From NCBI GenBank assembly GCA_035548495.1, contig DASZSV010000026.1:4376-68375 (forward strand): a stretch of 64,000 nt of DNA, in the 5' to 3' direction. Shown here piece after piece: positions 7,855 to 17,429 of the stretch (positions within the stretch are counted from its first letter, which is position 1; every line of letters starts with the position of its first letter). Source of the stretch: CAILZL01 sp035548495. GTDB taxonomy: Bacteria; Pseudomonadota; Gammaproteobacteria; Steroidobacterales; Steroidobacteraceae. The notes below the pieces were generated by a model. The model saw only the letters and a program-made list of their open reading frames with translations. It made no database searches and had not been told where the DNA came from. A program made the translations under genes and the position numbers.

Positions 7855-10806
7855 CTACAGTTTGAAATGCAGTCCCAGTGTGAATGACCGTCCGGTATCC
7901 ACCACATCCAGGGTTTGTTCATCGAAGCGGCCATGCGTGGCATAAACCTGATCAGTCAGGTTAAGTGCTTCGAAATAAACACTGAGATGCTTGTTGATCT
8001 CGTAACTGGTACTCAAGTCCACATACGTGGCTGCTTTCACGAACGTGGGTTCAATGCCGAACTGGGAATTGTTCTGGCGTTGACCAAAACTGTCCAGATA
8101 CTCATTGCGGTGATTGACCGCGACACGTACCTGGAAGCCGTTCTTGTCGTAGAAGGGCACGAAGTTGAATGAGTTGGCGAGACCGGTAACCGCAAATCCC
8201 GATACGCTGAGATCATTGGGATCGTACGGCTTGTTGGTGTTGACGAAAGTGGCATTGGCCTGGAAGCCAAAGCCGGAATCACCAAACACATGTTGCCAGC
8301 CGAGCTCAAGCCCTCTGACTTCAGCAGAAGGACCATTCACCTGCGATGTGACACTGAAGATGGCAGGCGAGCCATCAGGAAGTGTCACGTTGTTGATACC
8401 TTCGGATATGGTGCCGCCCACCACGAAGTTGGTTACATCCTTGATAAAGCCGTCCACTGACAGATAGGAGTTGGGTGCGTAATACCATTCCGCACCGAGG
8501 TCGATATTGTCAGAGAGATAGGGCAGCAACTTCGGATTTCCACCCGTGGCATTCAGAGCGCCAATGCGCTGGCCTGCCGGAACGTTCAGATCGGGAGTGA
8601 GCGTGCTCAATGGTGCGCGGGTCAGTGTTCGCGACGCATCAAATCGCACTTTCAATGCATCTGTCACATCCAGATTGAGATCGACATTCGGCAACAGGTA
8701 ACGATAGTCATTGGTGGTGCTGACCGGGCTGGGTTCCGTGGTGTTGAAGCCATACGCAGTGTGATCCTGCGGCAGGATATACAACTGGCCGGTGGGCAAG
8801 GAGGACAGACCGCCCGAATTCACATGAGTGATGTCGTAACGCGCTCCCACATTGACCTTCAGCGGCAGTCCTTCGATCTGTAATGTTGCTGATACGTTGA
8901 CATAGGGCGATGTTGTGTTTTCGGTAATGTCCTGATGCCCGCCCAGACTTTCATACATCTTGTACTTGCCGGTACATGGTGTCGGACCAGTGAGATCAGT
9001 ACATGCGCCCACATTCATGCCGGCGCCGTTCAGACCTTGCAGATAGTTGAATATCGCATTGCCATCGGCCGCAAGAATGGCAGTGGGAAGATTGGCGCCA
9101 TTGCCCCAGCCATGGATGAAGTTTGATCCCGTGCCGAATGAACCGGAAACCAGATTCGCCGGTACCGGTGCGACACCGCCGGAACCGACTGGCGGAGGAC
9201 CATATCCTGCATACATTTGCCAGGTGTAGGGAAGATCGGTGTAACCGCGTAATTCTTCCTTGTCCTGTGTGTATTGCACACCGTACTTGATCTTGACTTG
9301 TTCATCCATCCAGTTTCCTTCCAGCTTGAATTGATTGATGGTGTTTTTGTTCTGGCCGTAATCCTCAACCAGTACATGCGAACCGAGCAGGGCAGGATCG
9401 AGAAAACGGCTTGCATCGCCGTTGGGACCGAAGCCCACCGGATACGGCAGGTTGCTGCCGCTGGGCACAACGATGCCAATGCTGGTGTTGTTGGCTGCGC
9501 TGTTGCCATATCCCACATCGGCATCCAGTTCGGTCAATTGTCCGTCGGGATTCAACTTGGACACCGCTGTGTATGCATCGAACATGTAGGAGGTATGTTC
9601 ATTCACCTCCCATTTTGCATTGAAGCCCGTGGTGTTGGTTTCGATGACAGAACCGTTGATCGCCGCCTGAAAGTCTGTCGGGGAATTCGGTTGTGTGAAG
9701 TTGATGACGGTGCCATCGGGTGCCTGCACCACTTCTCTGAGGCTGCCGTTGTTGAACCACACGCTGAAACCATACTGAGTCTGAGAGATGGTTTCCTTTG
9801 AGTAGTTGTCGTCCAGTGTGAACACCAGTCCATCAACCGGCTTGGCCTGCAACACCAGGCGGCCGCCCACGCGTTTGTCATCATTGTGTTCCTGATAAAT
9901 GCCATAGTCCTGAATGAACCAGTCCTTGATGGTGGGTGCTGGCATGGGATCAGGGCAGGGACCAGCACCCGCCAACTGGCAGGGCGCCAATCCGGAATTG
10001 CCATCGCCGCGACCGCCTTCCCAGCCCTGAATGTTGATGTGATTGCCACGCACCTTGATGTCGGAATACGCGCCATCAACCAGTACGCCAAAACGATCAT
10101 CTGCAAATGTATCGCTGAACAGCAGGCTTGCATTCGGCGTTACCTTGTTCTCACCGCTGGACTCATTTGCAGAAACCGAACCTGCCAATTGCATGCCGGG
10201 ATGATCAAAGGGTTTTGAATTGACAATGTTGATGGTTGCACCAATGGCGCCACTGGAGAGGCTGGCATCAGGTGTCTTCATCACATCCACTTGCTTGACG
10301 AAGTCGGCTCCCACGGATCCAAAGTCGAAGCCGCGATTGGCATTGCCAAGTGCGGTTGGCACCTGACGGCCATCATAAAGTGTTTCATTGAAACTCGGCC
10401 CGAAACCGCGCACGGTGATTTGTGTTGCAGCACCGGTGGAGGTGGACGATGCACCGCCGCCCATGCCCGCAGCGCCGCGACTCACCGAGATGCCGGGAAT
10501 TCTTTCCATCGCAGTTGCCAGATTGGAATCCGGAAATTTGCCGATGTCCTCGGAAGAAATGGCATCGACGATGCCATTTGCATCGCGCTTGATGTCCAGA
10601 CTTTTCTGCAGCGAACTGCGAATGCCTGTTATCACGATTTCTTCGAGATTGTCAGACGATTGTGTGGTGGATGATTGTGCCGTGGTGCTGGCGGAGTCTG
10701 CAAACACGGGTGTTGCAATCATGCTCAGCGTCAGCGTGGATATGCCGCCCATGCATATTGCATGGATGTACTTTCGCAAACTGTCGTTTGCATTCAAACA
10801 TGTCAT
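7855..10806 (-). CDS. TonB-dependent outer-membrane receptor (Xanthomonas/Caulobacter type)
   Basis: 983 residues. An N-terminal signal segment is followed by the TonB-box-like EEIVITGIRSSL and a plug domain (DIGKFPDSNLATAMERIPGIS, ITVRGFGPSFNETLYDGRQ). The long C-terminal beta-barrel ends in aromatic FTLGLHFKL, as expected for outer-membrane insertion. The plug sequence is typical of the large receptor class common in Xanthomonas and Caulobacter for plant or polymer-derived saccharides and other carbon sources. The substrate cannot be read from sequence. GGGGGAA precedes the ATG by about 6 nt. It is divergent from an exported carboxylesterase, which may process the same substrate (inference). 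Confidence 0.93.
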   Translation of the reverse strand: MTCLNANDSLRKYIHAICMGGISTLTLSMIATPVFADSASTTAQSSTTQSSDNLEEIVITGIRSSLQKSLDIKRDANGIVDAISSEDIGKFPDSNLATAMERIPGISVSRGAAGMGGGASSTSTGAATQITVRGFGPSFNETLYDGRQVPTALGNANRGFDFGSVGADFVKQVDVMKTPDASLSSGAIGATINIVNSKPFDHPGMQLAGSVSANESSGENKVTPNASLLFSDTFADDRFGVLVDGAYSDIKVRGNHINIQGWEGGRGDGNSGLAPCQLAGAGPCPDPMPAPTIKDWFIQDYGIYQEHNDDKRVGGRLVLQAKPVDGLVFTLDDNYSKETISQTQYGFSVWFNNGSLREVVQAPDGTVINFTQPNSPTDFQAAINGSVIETNTTGFNAKWEVNEHTSYMFDAYTAVSKLNPDGQLTELDADVGYGNSAANNTSIGIVVPSGSNLPYPVGFGPNGDASRFLDPALLGSHVLVEDYGQNKNTINQFKLEGNWMDEQVKIKYGVQYTQDKEELRGYTDLPYTWQMYAGYGPPPVGSGGVAPVPANLVSGSFGTGSNFIHGWGNGANLPTAILAADGNAIFNYLQGLNGAGMNVGACTDLTGPTPCTGKYKMYESLGGHQDITENTTSPYVNVSATLQIEGLPLKVNVGARYDITHVNSGGLSSLPTGQLYILPQDHTAYGFNTTEPSPVSTTNDYRYLLPNVDLNLDVTDALKVRFDASRTLTRAPLSTLTPDLNVPAGQRIGALNATGGNPKLLPYLSDNIDLGAEWYYAPNSYLSVDGFIKDVTNFVVGGTISEGINNVTLPDGSPAIFSVTSQVNGPSAEVRGLELGWQHVFGDSGFGFQANATFVNTNKPYDPNDLSVSGFAVTGLANSFNFVPFYDKNGFQVRVAVNHRNEYLDSFGQRQNNSQFGIEPTFVKAATYVDLSTSYEINKHLSVYFEALNLTDQVYATHGRFDEQTLDVVDTGRSFTLGLHFKL

Positions 10807-11020
10807 AAATATTCCCCCTGCAGGAAAAAAATGAAGTTGCAGCCGCGGTGTTCACTGTGATGACTGCTGCATGGCAATGGCCGCTGATGGAGACAGCACG
10901 CTGTTGCCGGGTGCATCAGTGTTTCAATCAGAGCAGCGCGAACTGAATTGCATCGTTGGATGCGGGTCTGGCGATCAGTAAAATTTTTTTGAGTGTTACC
11001 TCCTGTAAAAATGCTTCATA

Positions 11021-11054
11021 AAAAAGGACGCAGCCTGAAAACAAACTGCGTCCA
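11021..11054 (-). terminator. Orphan Rho-independent terminator
   Basis: GGACGCAG at 11027-11034 and CTGCGTCC at 11047-11054 form a perfect 8-bp stem with a 12-nt loop. On the minus strand it is followed by six T (11021-11026). The next minus-strand gene (receptor) begins about 215 nt further on, and no minus-strand gene lies just upstream, so it must end a transcript starting within about 500 nt. Confidence 0.8.
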
Positions 11055-11460
11055 GTGGTATACCGCGCACAACGGAGGGGTAGTCAGTTGTGAAGTGGTA
11101 TGGAAGGTGCCAGCGCTGAATCCTGCTGATGTTTCATCGTTGAACTGTTGCTTCGCGCTCCGGCGAACTGGTTCAGTGGCGCAACGCCGTTCAGGAGAAA
11201 CATCGTTCAAGCATCAGCTCTCATTGCAATGAAGAAAGAACAAAGCACTGGCCTGTAAATGTATTCGCACGCGGTGATACATCAATGTCCACAACGTTGC
11301 TGAATTGCGATACCAGTCATTCCGCAAGACGGTTTGAATGCGCCGTGTTTCCAGGAGGCGCCTTTTCATGAGCAGGTGCATGGGGGAATCAAATGCGCGA
11401 ATCGCATCGTTTACTGGAACAAGTGCTGCGTCGTCGTCCGTTGCAACCGGCGACCGTTTG

Positions 11461-11488
11461 TTGTTTGTACTGACCGTGCGTTTATAAT
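11461..11488 (+). promoter_or_regulatory. Sigma70-like promoter of the carboxylesterase gene
   Basis: A perfect TATAAT at 11483-11488 is preceded, 16 nt away, by TTGTTT (11461-11466). The start codon of the esterase follows 82 nt downstream. Confidence 0.5.
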
Positions 11489-11569
11489 GAATGCGAGCGT
11501 GGCGTTGCCCGCGCCGTTGACCGTGCCGTTGAGTGATCGTTGTGGTTGCTGGTTAAGTGAGATGCTGAA

Positions 11570-13069
11570 GTGAACATCAAGACTTCATGTTCGGGATTCT
11601 TAATGATCCTCATGTTTGCGTTCGCCGCACATGGTGCCGAGCGTCATACTGCTGATGGCGATGTGCATGGCGTGGACTTGCCCGATGGCAGCGCATTGTT
11701 CAGAAGCATTCCGTATGCAGCGCCGCCGCTCGGTGTGCTGCGCTGGCAACCGCCAGCGCCGGTGATTCCGTGGAAGGGAGTTCGCAATGCGGATGTGGCG
11801 GGCAGGGCTTGTGCGCAGAGCAGTGAGGGATGGAATGTGAAAGAGACTGCTGCGAGCACTGAAGATTGTTTGTATCTGTCGGTCCACGAACCCCGGCACA
11901 AACCTGACGAGAAGCTGCCGGTGTTGTTCTGGATACATGGGGGAAGCAATCGTGCCGGTGCCGGATATGGCACTTCGGAGTCGCCCATCTACACACATGG
12001 CATTGTCGTTGTGAGTATTGAATATCGTCTGGGTATCTTTGGCTTTCTGGCCTCGCCTGAATTGAGCAATGAATCATCGCATCATTCGTCAGGCAACTAT
12101 GGACTTCTCGATCAGATTGCAGCACTTCACTGGGTGCAAAAGAATATTGCTGAGTTTGGTGGCGATCCGCACAACGTCACCATCGCCGGACAATCTGCTG
12201 GTGCAATGGATGTGGGTCAGTTGATGCGTTCGCCGCTGGCTGCTGGACTTTTCAACAAGGCCATTCAGGAAAGCGGTGTTCTGGGTCCGCCACGATCAGC
12301 AGCGGACAATGAAAAGATTGGCATCCATCTGATGGAGCTGTTGCATCTGCCACGTGGTCCAGCTGGACTGGATCAACTGCGCAGATTGCCGGTCAATGTA
12401 TTACTGGATGCTGCGGCGAAACTGACATCGCCCAGCGGTGATCATGACCTGTTGTGGACGGAAACCAGTGCGGATGGCTGGGTCATACCAGTGGGCAACA
12501 ATGATTTGTACAAGAGTGGGAACGTGTCTCACGTTGCCCACATCATTGGCAACAACACACAGGAATTCATATTTGACGGATCTGCAGATGCGGCGCGCGG
12601 ACTGATTAGCCGGTTATACGGAAAAAATGCGGATGCCGCATTGAAGCTGTATGGCTTCACCGCAACGCAAACACCGGCAGATGATCCAGTGTTCGGCAAC
12701 GTTGGCACGCAGGCGCTCACTGACTTCATCTTTCGTTGTCCATCCTGTCAATTGACGAAATGGGAAATGGCAGCGCATCAGAAAGTCTGGCGCTACGAGT
12801 TTGGACTTCGCAGACCGGGCAGTGCCCGCGTTGAACACAACGCGGAACTTGACTATGTGTTCAACAAGGCGCCTGCGAACGCAACCCGCCTGTCCTGGCC
12901 TCCGCTGCAGGAATACTGGGCAAATTTTGTGAAAACCGGTGATCCCAATGGACCTTCGTTGCCGCGCTGGCCAGCAGTGAAAGACGATGCAAACTACATC
13001 GAGTTCCTGCCCGCGGGTGTTCAATACGGCAAGAACTTGCACAGCGCTGTATGCCAGTTGAGGTTATGA
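11570..13069 (+). CDS. Exported type-B carboxylesterase
   Basis: 499 residues, the usual length of the carboxylesterase/lipase type-B family (alpha/beta hydrolase). An N-terminal hydrophobic segment ending near AAHGAE suggests export to the periplasm. The nucleophile elbow is GQSAG with Ser209. The oxyanion-hole segment is WIHGGSN near residue 122, and a late His in VEHNAELDYVF is the likely catalytic base. The start is a GTG at 11570 with only a weak ribosome-binding site. It is divergent from the TonB receptor, so it may hydrolyse esters of imported material (inference). The stretch 13070-13253 contains an imperfect hairpin but no gene. Confidence 0.9.
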   Translation: MNIKTSCSGFLMILMFAFAAHGAERHTADGDVHGVDLPDGSALFRSIPYAAPPLGVLRWQPPAPVIPWKGVRNADVAGRACAQSSEGWNVKETAASTEDCLYLSVHEPRHKPDEKLPVLFWIHGGSNRAGAGYGTSESPIYTHGIVVVSIEYRLGIFGFLASPELSNESSHHSSGNYGLLDQIAALHWVQKNIAEFGGDPHNVTIAGQSAGAMDVGQLMRSPLAAGLFNKAIQESGVLGPPRSAADNEKIGIHLMELLHLPRGPAGLDQLRRLPVNVLLDAAAKLTSPSGDHDLLWTETSADGWVIPVGNNDLYKSGNVSHVAHIIGNNTQEFIFDGSADAARGLISRLYGKNADAALKLYGFTATQTPADDPVFGNVGTQALTDFIFRCPSCQLTKWEMAAHQKVWRYEFGLRRPGSARVEHNAELDYVFNKAPANATRLSWPPLQEYWANFVKTGDPNGPSLPRWPAVKDDANYIEFLPAGVQYGKNLHSAVCQLRL

Positions 13070-13170
13070 CACGCTGCCGGAAGCATGGTGGTGAATCACT
13101 TGCGTGATTTATCACCTGCAAGGAATAAAAGCACACAGCGAAGGCGGCGCCATCATGCCTGTTTTGCTAT

Positions 13171-13196
13171 GACCATCTAACTGTTTGATAGTGGTC
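13171..13196. promoter_or_regulatory. Inverted repeat upstream of peroxiredoxin gene
   Basis: GACCA at 13171-13175 and TGGTC at 13192-13196 form an inverted repeat, with CTA/TAG pairs inside. It sits about 60 nt before the peroxiredoxin start. It could be an operator or part of the promoter. It does not match an OxyR site well, so I leave it unassigned. Confidence 0.25.
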
Positions 13197-13253
13197 TGCA
13201 CTGCGCTGCGGAGTTACATTCGATGAACAATGTCATCTCCGGAGGTCAAGCAC

Positions 13254-13916
13254 ATGTCATTACGCATCGGTGATCGCGCGCCGGATTTTCAGGCGCAAAC
13301 CACACAAGGGCCCATCAGCTTTCATCAGTGGCTGGGCGATTCCTACGGCATCCTGTTTTCACATCCCAAGGATTTCACACCGGTATGCACTACAGAGCTT
13401 GGATATCTCGCCAAGCTGCAACCGGAGTTTGCCAAACGCAATGTCAAGGTCATCGGTTTGTCAGTTGATCCGGTGGGTGATCATGAACGCTGGCTGGGCG
13501 ATATCAAGGATGCCACCGGCGGTGAAGTGAAGTATCCATTGATTGGCGATCACGATCTGAAAGTTGCCAAGCTGTATGACATGCTGCCCGCAGATGCAGG
13601 TGACACTGCACAGGGCCGCACCGCCGCCACCAATCACACGGTGCGTACCGTGTTCATTATTGGTCCGGATAAGTTGATCAAGGCCGCGCTGATTTATCCC
13701 ATGAGCTCCGGCCGCAACTTCGATGAAGTTTTACGATTGATTGATTCCATTCAACTTACTGCTGCACACAAAGTGGCCACGCCAGTGAACTGGAAACAGG
13801 GCGAAGATGTCATCATTGCGCCTTCCATTTCCGATGCAGAAGCGAAGGACAAATATCCGCAGGGCTGGAAAACCGTCAAGCCGTATCTGCGTGTAGTGCC
13901 ACAGCCGGGCCAGTAA
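13254..13916 (+). CDS. 1-Cys peroxiredoxin (Prx6 type)
   Basis: 220 residues. The peroxidatic cysteine is Cys45 in FTPVCTTE, preceded by SHPKDFTP. The Prx6-type C-terminal region (TPVNWKQGEDVIIAPS, YPQGWKTVKPYLR) is intact, and no resolving cysteine is evident. It reduces hydrogen peroxide and organic or lipid hydroperoxides in the cytoplasm. The start was chosen at 13254 because GGAGG lies 8 nt upstream; an upstream start at 13230 would add eight unconserved residues. Transcribed alone; a 9-bp palindrome of a dispersed repeat family follows at 13925. Confidence 0.93.
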   Translation: MSLRIGDRAPDFQAQTTQGPISFHQWLGDSYGILFSHPKDFTPVCTTELGYLAKLQPEFAKRNVKVIGLSVDPVGDHERWLGDIKDATGGEVKYPLIGDHDLKVAKLYDMLPADAGDTAQGRTAATNHTVRTVFIIGPDKLIKAALIYPMSSGRNFDEVLRLIDSIQLTAAHKVATPVNWKQGEDVIIAPSISDAEAKDKYPQGWKTVKPYLRVVPQPGQ

Positions 13917-13924
13917 GCTTAAAT

Positions 13925-13947
13925 CCCTCCCCCTTGATGGGGGAGGG
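13925..13947. repeat. Dispersed palindrome, CCCTC/GAGGG family, copy 1
   Basis: CCCTCCCCC (13925-13933), loop TTGAT, GGGGGAGGG (13939-13947): a perfect 9-bp stem. Related copies are at 19138-19160 and 47297-47319. The copies keep pairing while the bases differ. This is a REP-like intergenic element, not a terminator, since no T-run follows. Confidence 0.75.
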
Positions 13948-14033
13948 TTAGGAAGCGGGTGAAAACCATAAGACAATCTGGTTGCAGCCTCGCAGACCTG
14001 TCTCAGCATCAGCTTTCAAGCCATAATGATGGC

Positions 14034-15218
14034 ATGTCCCGCCAGTCATTAATCCAGTCCAAACTGCCCAGCACGGGCACAACGATTTTCACCACCATGT
14101 CCGCGCTGGCCGTGGAACATGGTGCGGTAAATCTGGGGCAGGGGTTTCCCGATTTCGATTGCGATCCGCAGTTGTTGTCATTGATGAATCAAGCGCTGCA
14201 TGCCGGTCACAATCAGTATGCACCCATGGCGGGAGTCATGGCATTGCGTGAAGCGCTGTCACAACAGATCGAATCGTTATATGGCCATTGTTACGATCCG
14301 GCCAGCGAAATCACCATCACCGCCGGCGCCACACAGGCCATTCACACCGCCGTCAGTGTGGTGGTGCATCCCGGCGACGAGGTGATCCTGTTTGAACCGG
14401 TGTACGACAGTTACGAACCTGCCATTCGTTTGAACGGCGGCATTCCGGTGTATGCACGACTGCGTGCACCGGCGTATCGTCCCGACTGGAATGAAGTGCG
14501 CGCATTGCTCACACCACGCACGCGCGCCATCATCATCAACACGCCGCACAATCCGACCGCCAGCCTCTGGACACAGGAGGACATGCAATCGCTCGCAATG
14601 CTGTTGCGGAATACCAATGTGGTGATCATCAGCGATGAGGTCTATGAACACATTGTTTATGACGGTGCACGGCATGAAAGTGTGTCGCGGTATCCCGCGC
14701 TGGCCGAACGTTCATTCATGGTGTCATCTTTCGGCAAGGCCTATCACATCACCGGCTGGAAAATTGCCTGCTGTGCCGCACCCGCCGATTTGATGGCGGA
14801 GTTCCGCAAGGCACATCAATACGTGGTGTTTTGCGTGCATGCGCCATCGCAGTATGCGCTGGCGCAATATCTGAAGTTCAACAGGCATGTTGAGCTGAAA
14901 CATTTTTATCAGCACAAGCGCGATCTCTTCCTCAAGACGGTTCGTGATTGCGGCTTGCGCTGGTTGAGTTCCCAAGGCACTTACTTTGTTTCCGCCAGTT
15001 ATGCGCAGCTTCCCTCATTGGCGGCCATGAATGATCAACAGGTCGCCGCGTGGTTTACCACAGAACTGGGCGTGGCCTGCATTCCGTTATCCGCGTTCTA
15101 TCATGATGCCTTTGATGAGCACATCATACGTTTTTGCTTTGCCAAACAGGATGCCACCCTGCAACGTGCAGCAGAACGATTGTCATTGTTGAAATCAAGA
15201 ATGACCATTGATGCATAA
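14034..15218 (+). CDS. Methionine aminotransferase-like class I/II aminotransferase (YbdL-like)
   Basis: 394 residues of PLP-dependent fold-type I aminotransferase. Visible motifs are VNLGQGFPDFDCDP near the N-terminus, NTPHNPTAS, ISDEVYEH and the PLP-lysine segment SSFGKAYHITGWK. The combination GQGFPDF plus KxYHxTGWK is characteristic of the YbdL/kynurenine-glutamine transaminase group, which transaminates methionine and aromatic amino acids with keto acids. The ATG at 14034 is preferred; an in-frame GTG at 13959 lies next to the palindromic repeat. Followed 48 nt later by a two-component pair, with no obvious functional link. Confidence 0.88.
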   Translation: MSRQSLIQSKLPSTGTTIFTTMSALAVEHGAVNLGQGFPDFDCDPQLLSLMNQALHAGHNQYAPMAGVMALREALSQQIESLYGHCYDPASEITITAGATQAIHTAVSVVVHPGDEVILFEPVYDSYEPAIRLNGGIPVYARLRAPAYRPDWNEVRALLTPRTRAIIINTPHNPTASLWTQEDMQSLAMLLRNTNVVIISDEVYEHIVYDGARHESVSRYPALAERSFMVSSFGKAYHITGWKIACCAAPADLMAEFRKAHQYVVFCVHAPSQYALAQYLKFNRHVELKHFYQHKRDLFLKTVRDCGLRWLSSQGTYFVSASYAQLPSLAAMNDQQVAAWFTTELGVACIPLSAFYHDAFDEHIIRFCFAKQDATLQRAAERLSLLKSRMTIDA

Positions 15219-15266
15219 TGGTGTCCGGTGTTATCCATCGCCCCGTCGGAAGTGATTAGAAGTGAT

Positions 15267-15968
15267 ATGAAAACAGAAACAAGCGGTGCCGTGGTGTTGC
15301 TGGTGGAAGATCACGCGGGCATTGCCGAAAGCGTTGCTGATTATCTGCAACAGAAAGGCTACGCCGTGGATCACGCTGCTGACGGCGTCACCGGCCTGCA
15401 TCTTGCGGTGACCAATGCTTATGACGCCATCATTGCCGATGTGATGTTACCGGGCATGGATGGCATTACCCTGTGCAGAAAATTGCGTGATGAAGCGCGC
15501 CGGGACACGCCGCTGCTGATGCTCACGGCACGTGACACCATCGAAGACAAACTCGCCGGTCTTGAAGCCGGTGCCGATGATTATCTGGTCAAGCCCTTTG
15601 AAGTGCGCGAACTCGAAGCACGCATTCGTGCCATCCTGCGGCGGCAACGCGGATCAGTCACTGCCGAAACATTGCGCGTTGCCGATCTGGTGCTGGATCT
15701 GTCAACAATGACTGTCACGCGCGGCGGCAAGGTACTCAAGATCATGCCGATTGGCATCAAGCTGCTCACCATCCTGATGCGTGCATCGCCCAAGGTGGTC
15801 AGCCGTCAGCAACTGGAGCGCGATGTGTGGGGCGATTTGCTGCCCGACTCCGATACGTTGCGCAGTCATCTTTATGCATTGCGCCGCGAGATTGACAAAC
15901 CCTTTGATCGTCCCTTGCTTCACACCATTCCCGGTATCGGGTTCAGGCTGGCCGATGCAGATACTTGA
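15267..15968 (+). CDS. OmpR/PhoB-family response regulator
   Basis: 233 residues. Receiver domain at about 8-122 with acidic pocket (VEDH), phosphoacceptor Asp58 in IIADVMLPGMDG, and the conserved Lys in YLVKPFE. The C-terminal winged helix ends in HTIPGIGFRLA, the usual OmpR/PhoB signature. The ATG at 15267 was chosen because the alignment starts there. Its stop overlaps the start of the histidine kinase gene by 14 nt, so the two are co-translated and form a cognate pair. The stimulus is unknown. Confidence 0.93.
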   Translation: MKTETSGAVVLLVEDHAGIAESVADYLQQKGYAVDHAADGVTGLHLAVTNAYDAIIADVMLPGMDGITLCRKLRDEARRDTPLLMLTARDTIEDKLAGLEAGADDYLVKPFEVRELEARIRAILRRQRGSVTAETLRVADLVLDLSTMTVTRGGKVLKIMPIGIKLLTILMRASPKVVSRQQLERDVWGDLLPDSDTLRSHLYALRREIDKPFDRPLLHTIPGIGFRLADADT

Positions 15969-17268
15969 TAAACTGTTGGGCGCTTCAAGCGGCGGAATTC
16001 GCGCACGCATTGGCCGTGCATTTCTGCGCCAGACCCTGTTCATCAGTCTCGCCGGTGTCGCGGGCGTGGTGCTGGCGGCGGTGTTGTTGCAAGGCGTGTT
16101 GATCCGGCAGGCGCTGCGCGATGAAGAACAGCACTTCTGGCAGGAGTACGATGCCAATCCGTCGTTTCAATTGCCCAACACGCGCAATCTTCGCGGTTAC
16201 TTCGATGCCAACGTGCCTGCCGAGTTGCGCAACTGGCAACCGGGTTATCACACCTGGCATCACAACAAGCTGGAATATCTTGTGTATGTCAGCCAGCGCA
16301 ATGCAAAGCGGTTGTACCTGGTGTTTGACAACAGCAATGTCAATGAACTGGCAGCGTACTACGGATTGATTCCGCTCGCTGTGGGATTGCTGGTGCTGTA
16401 TGTCTCTGCCTGGTTTGGTTATCAGATTTCGCGGCGTGCCGTGTCGCCCATTGTTGCACTGGCCAAGCGTGTGCGCACCTTGCAGCCGGGCAATGAAGAA
16501 ACCAGCTTGATCAATAATGACCTGCTGGAAAGCGACGGTGAAATTCGCGAGCTGGCGGATGCGCTGCAACGCTATGCAGAACGGTTGAAACATTACGTGG
16601 ATCGCGAACGTGAATTCACCCGCGATGTCAGTCATGAACTGCGCTCGCCGCTCACCGTCATTCAAATGTCGGCCAGCGCCATTGCCAACGAAGAGAACTT
16701 GAGTGATGCCGCAAAGCGGGCACTGGATCGCATTCGCCGGTCAGCCAGGGATATGGAAGAACTGACACGCGCTTTCCTGTTGCTGGCGCGTGAACAGGAA
16801 GTGACAGTGCCGTTGAATGAAGTCTGCGTCAATGATGTGATTGTCGAAGAGCTTGAACGCGCCCGTGTGCTGGCGGCTGATAAACCAGTGACGGTTTCCA
16901 TCGTCGCGCAATGCCGCATTCATGTGAGAACTTCCGAAAAGGCACTGGCGTCGTGTATCGGCAATCTGTTGCGCAATGCATTCACCTACATTGACAGCGG
17001 CGAAGTGCGCGTGGTCATCGAACGCAATCGTATTCGTATCATCGATACGGGACCCGGCATCGAAGCGGAAAGACTTGCACAATTATTCAAACCCTTCGTA
17101 CGCGGTGATGCAGTCAATCGTCCCGGTTATGGTGTGGGTCTTGCCATTGTCAAGCGATTGTCAGATCGTTTTGGCTGGACGATCAACTTGCAAAGCACAG
17201 TGGGTGAAGGGACGACAGTGGAGTTGGGATTCCCGAATGCGAGAGTGGAAGCGGCCGAGGCGGAATGA
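15955..17268 (+). CDS. Membrane sensor histidine kinase
   Basis: 437 residues. TM1 at about 27-50, a periplasmic loop of about 85 residues, TM2 at about 135-155, then a HAMP-like linker. HisKA domain with His227 in FTRDVSHELRSPL; HATPase domain with NLLRNAFTY (N box), DTGPGIE (G1) and GYGVGLAIVKRL (G2). All catalytic boxes are present, so it should autophosphorylate and act on the overlapping OmpR-type regulator. The start at 15955 lies inside the regulator gene. The periplasmic loop (WQPGYHTWHHNKLEYLVYV) has no recognised ligand motif. Confidence 0.92.
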   Translation: MQILDKLLGASSGGIRARIGRAFLRQTLFISLAGVAGVVLAAVLLQGVLIRQALRDEEQHFWQEYDANPSFQLPNTRNLRGYFDANVPAELRNWQPGYHTWHHNKLEYLVYVSQRNAKRLYLVFDNSNVNELAAYYGLIPLAVGLLVLYVSAWFGYQISRRAVSPIVALAKRVRTLQPGNEETSLINNDLLESDGEIRELADALQRYAERLKHYVDREREFTRDVSHELRSPLTVIQMSASAIANEENLSDAAKRALDRIRRSARDMEELTRAFLLLAREQEVTVPLNEVCVNDVIVEELERARVLAADKPVTVSIVAQCRIHVRTSEKALASCIGNLLRNAFTYIDSGEVRVVIERNRIRIIDTGPGIEAERLAQLFKPFVRGDAVNRPGYGVGLAIVKRLSDRFGWTINLQSTVGEGTTVELGFPNARVEAAEAE

Positions 17269-17319
17269 AGGCTGGTTTTGTCAGGAGTAATCATTGAAGG
17301 ATTGAAGATTCGCGTTCGC

Positions 17320-17345
17320 CATTCCCGCGAAGGCGGAAATCCAGT
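17320..17345 (+). repeat. Dispersed palindrome, ATTCCCGC/GCGGGAAT family, copy 1
   Basis: Degenerate member of a small palindromic family (CATTCCCGC, short loop, GGCGGAAAT, CCAGT). Other copies: 18985-19012, 43742-43767 and 44008-44030. Intergenic in all cases. Related palindromes are common in many proteobacterial genomes. Confidence 0.7.
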
Positions 17346-17429
17346 TCAAGTAGCGTGTGTACGTGAATACATTAATTGGGATATTTGAAGAATGAATTTG
17401 ATGGTGCAATCACGATTGCGCCCAACGCA

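Larger units (their letters stand above)
10807..11569. other. Long intergenic region, 763 nt, with an orphan terminator and a plus promoter
   Basis: Between the divergent receptor and esterase genes. It holds a strong minus-strand terminator at 11021-11054 that does not serve either gene, and a plus-strand promoter-like sequence at 11461-11488. Short frames inside (11016-11210 minus, 11334-11573 plus) have no protein-like features. The size and the extra terminator suggest an unannotated minus-strand transcript. Confidence 0.5.

Noticed and set aside
11016..11210. 64-codon minus-strand frame
   Set aside because: Ends inside the orphan terminator hairpin, so it would not be a complete message.
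13171..13196. OxyR site before peroxiredoxin
   Set aside because: The ATAG/CTAT spacing does not fit; only an unassigned inverted repeat is left.
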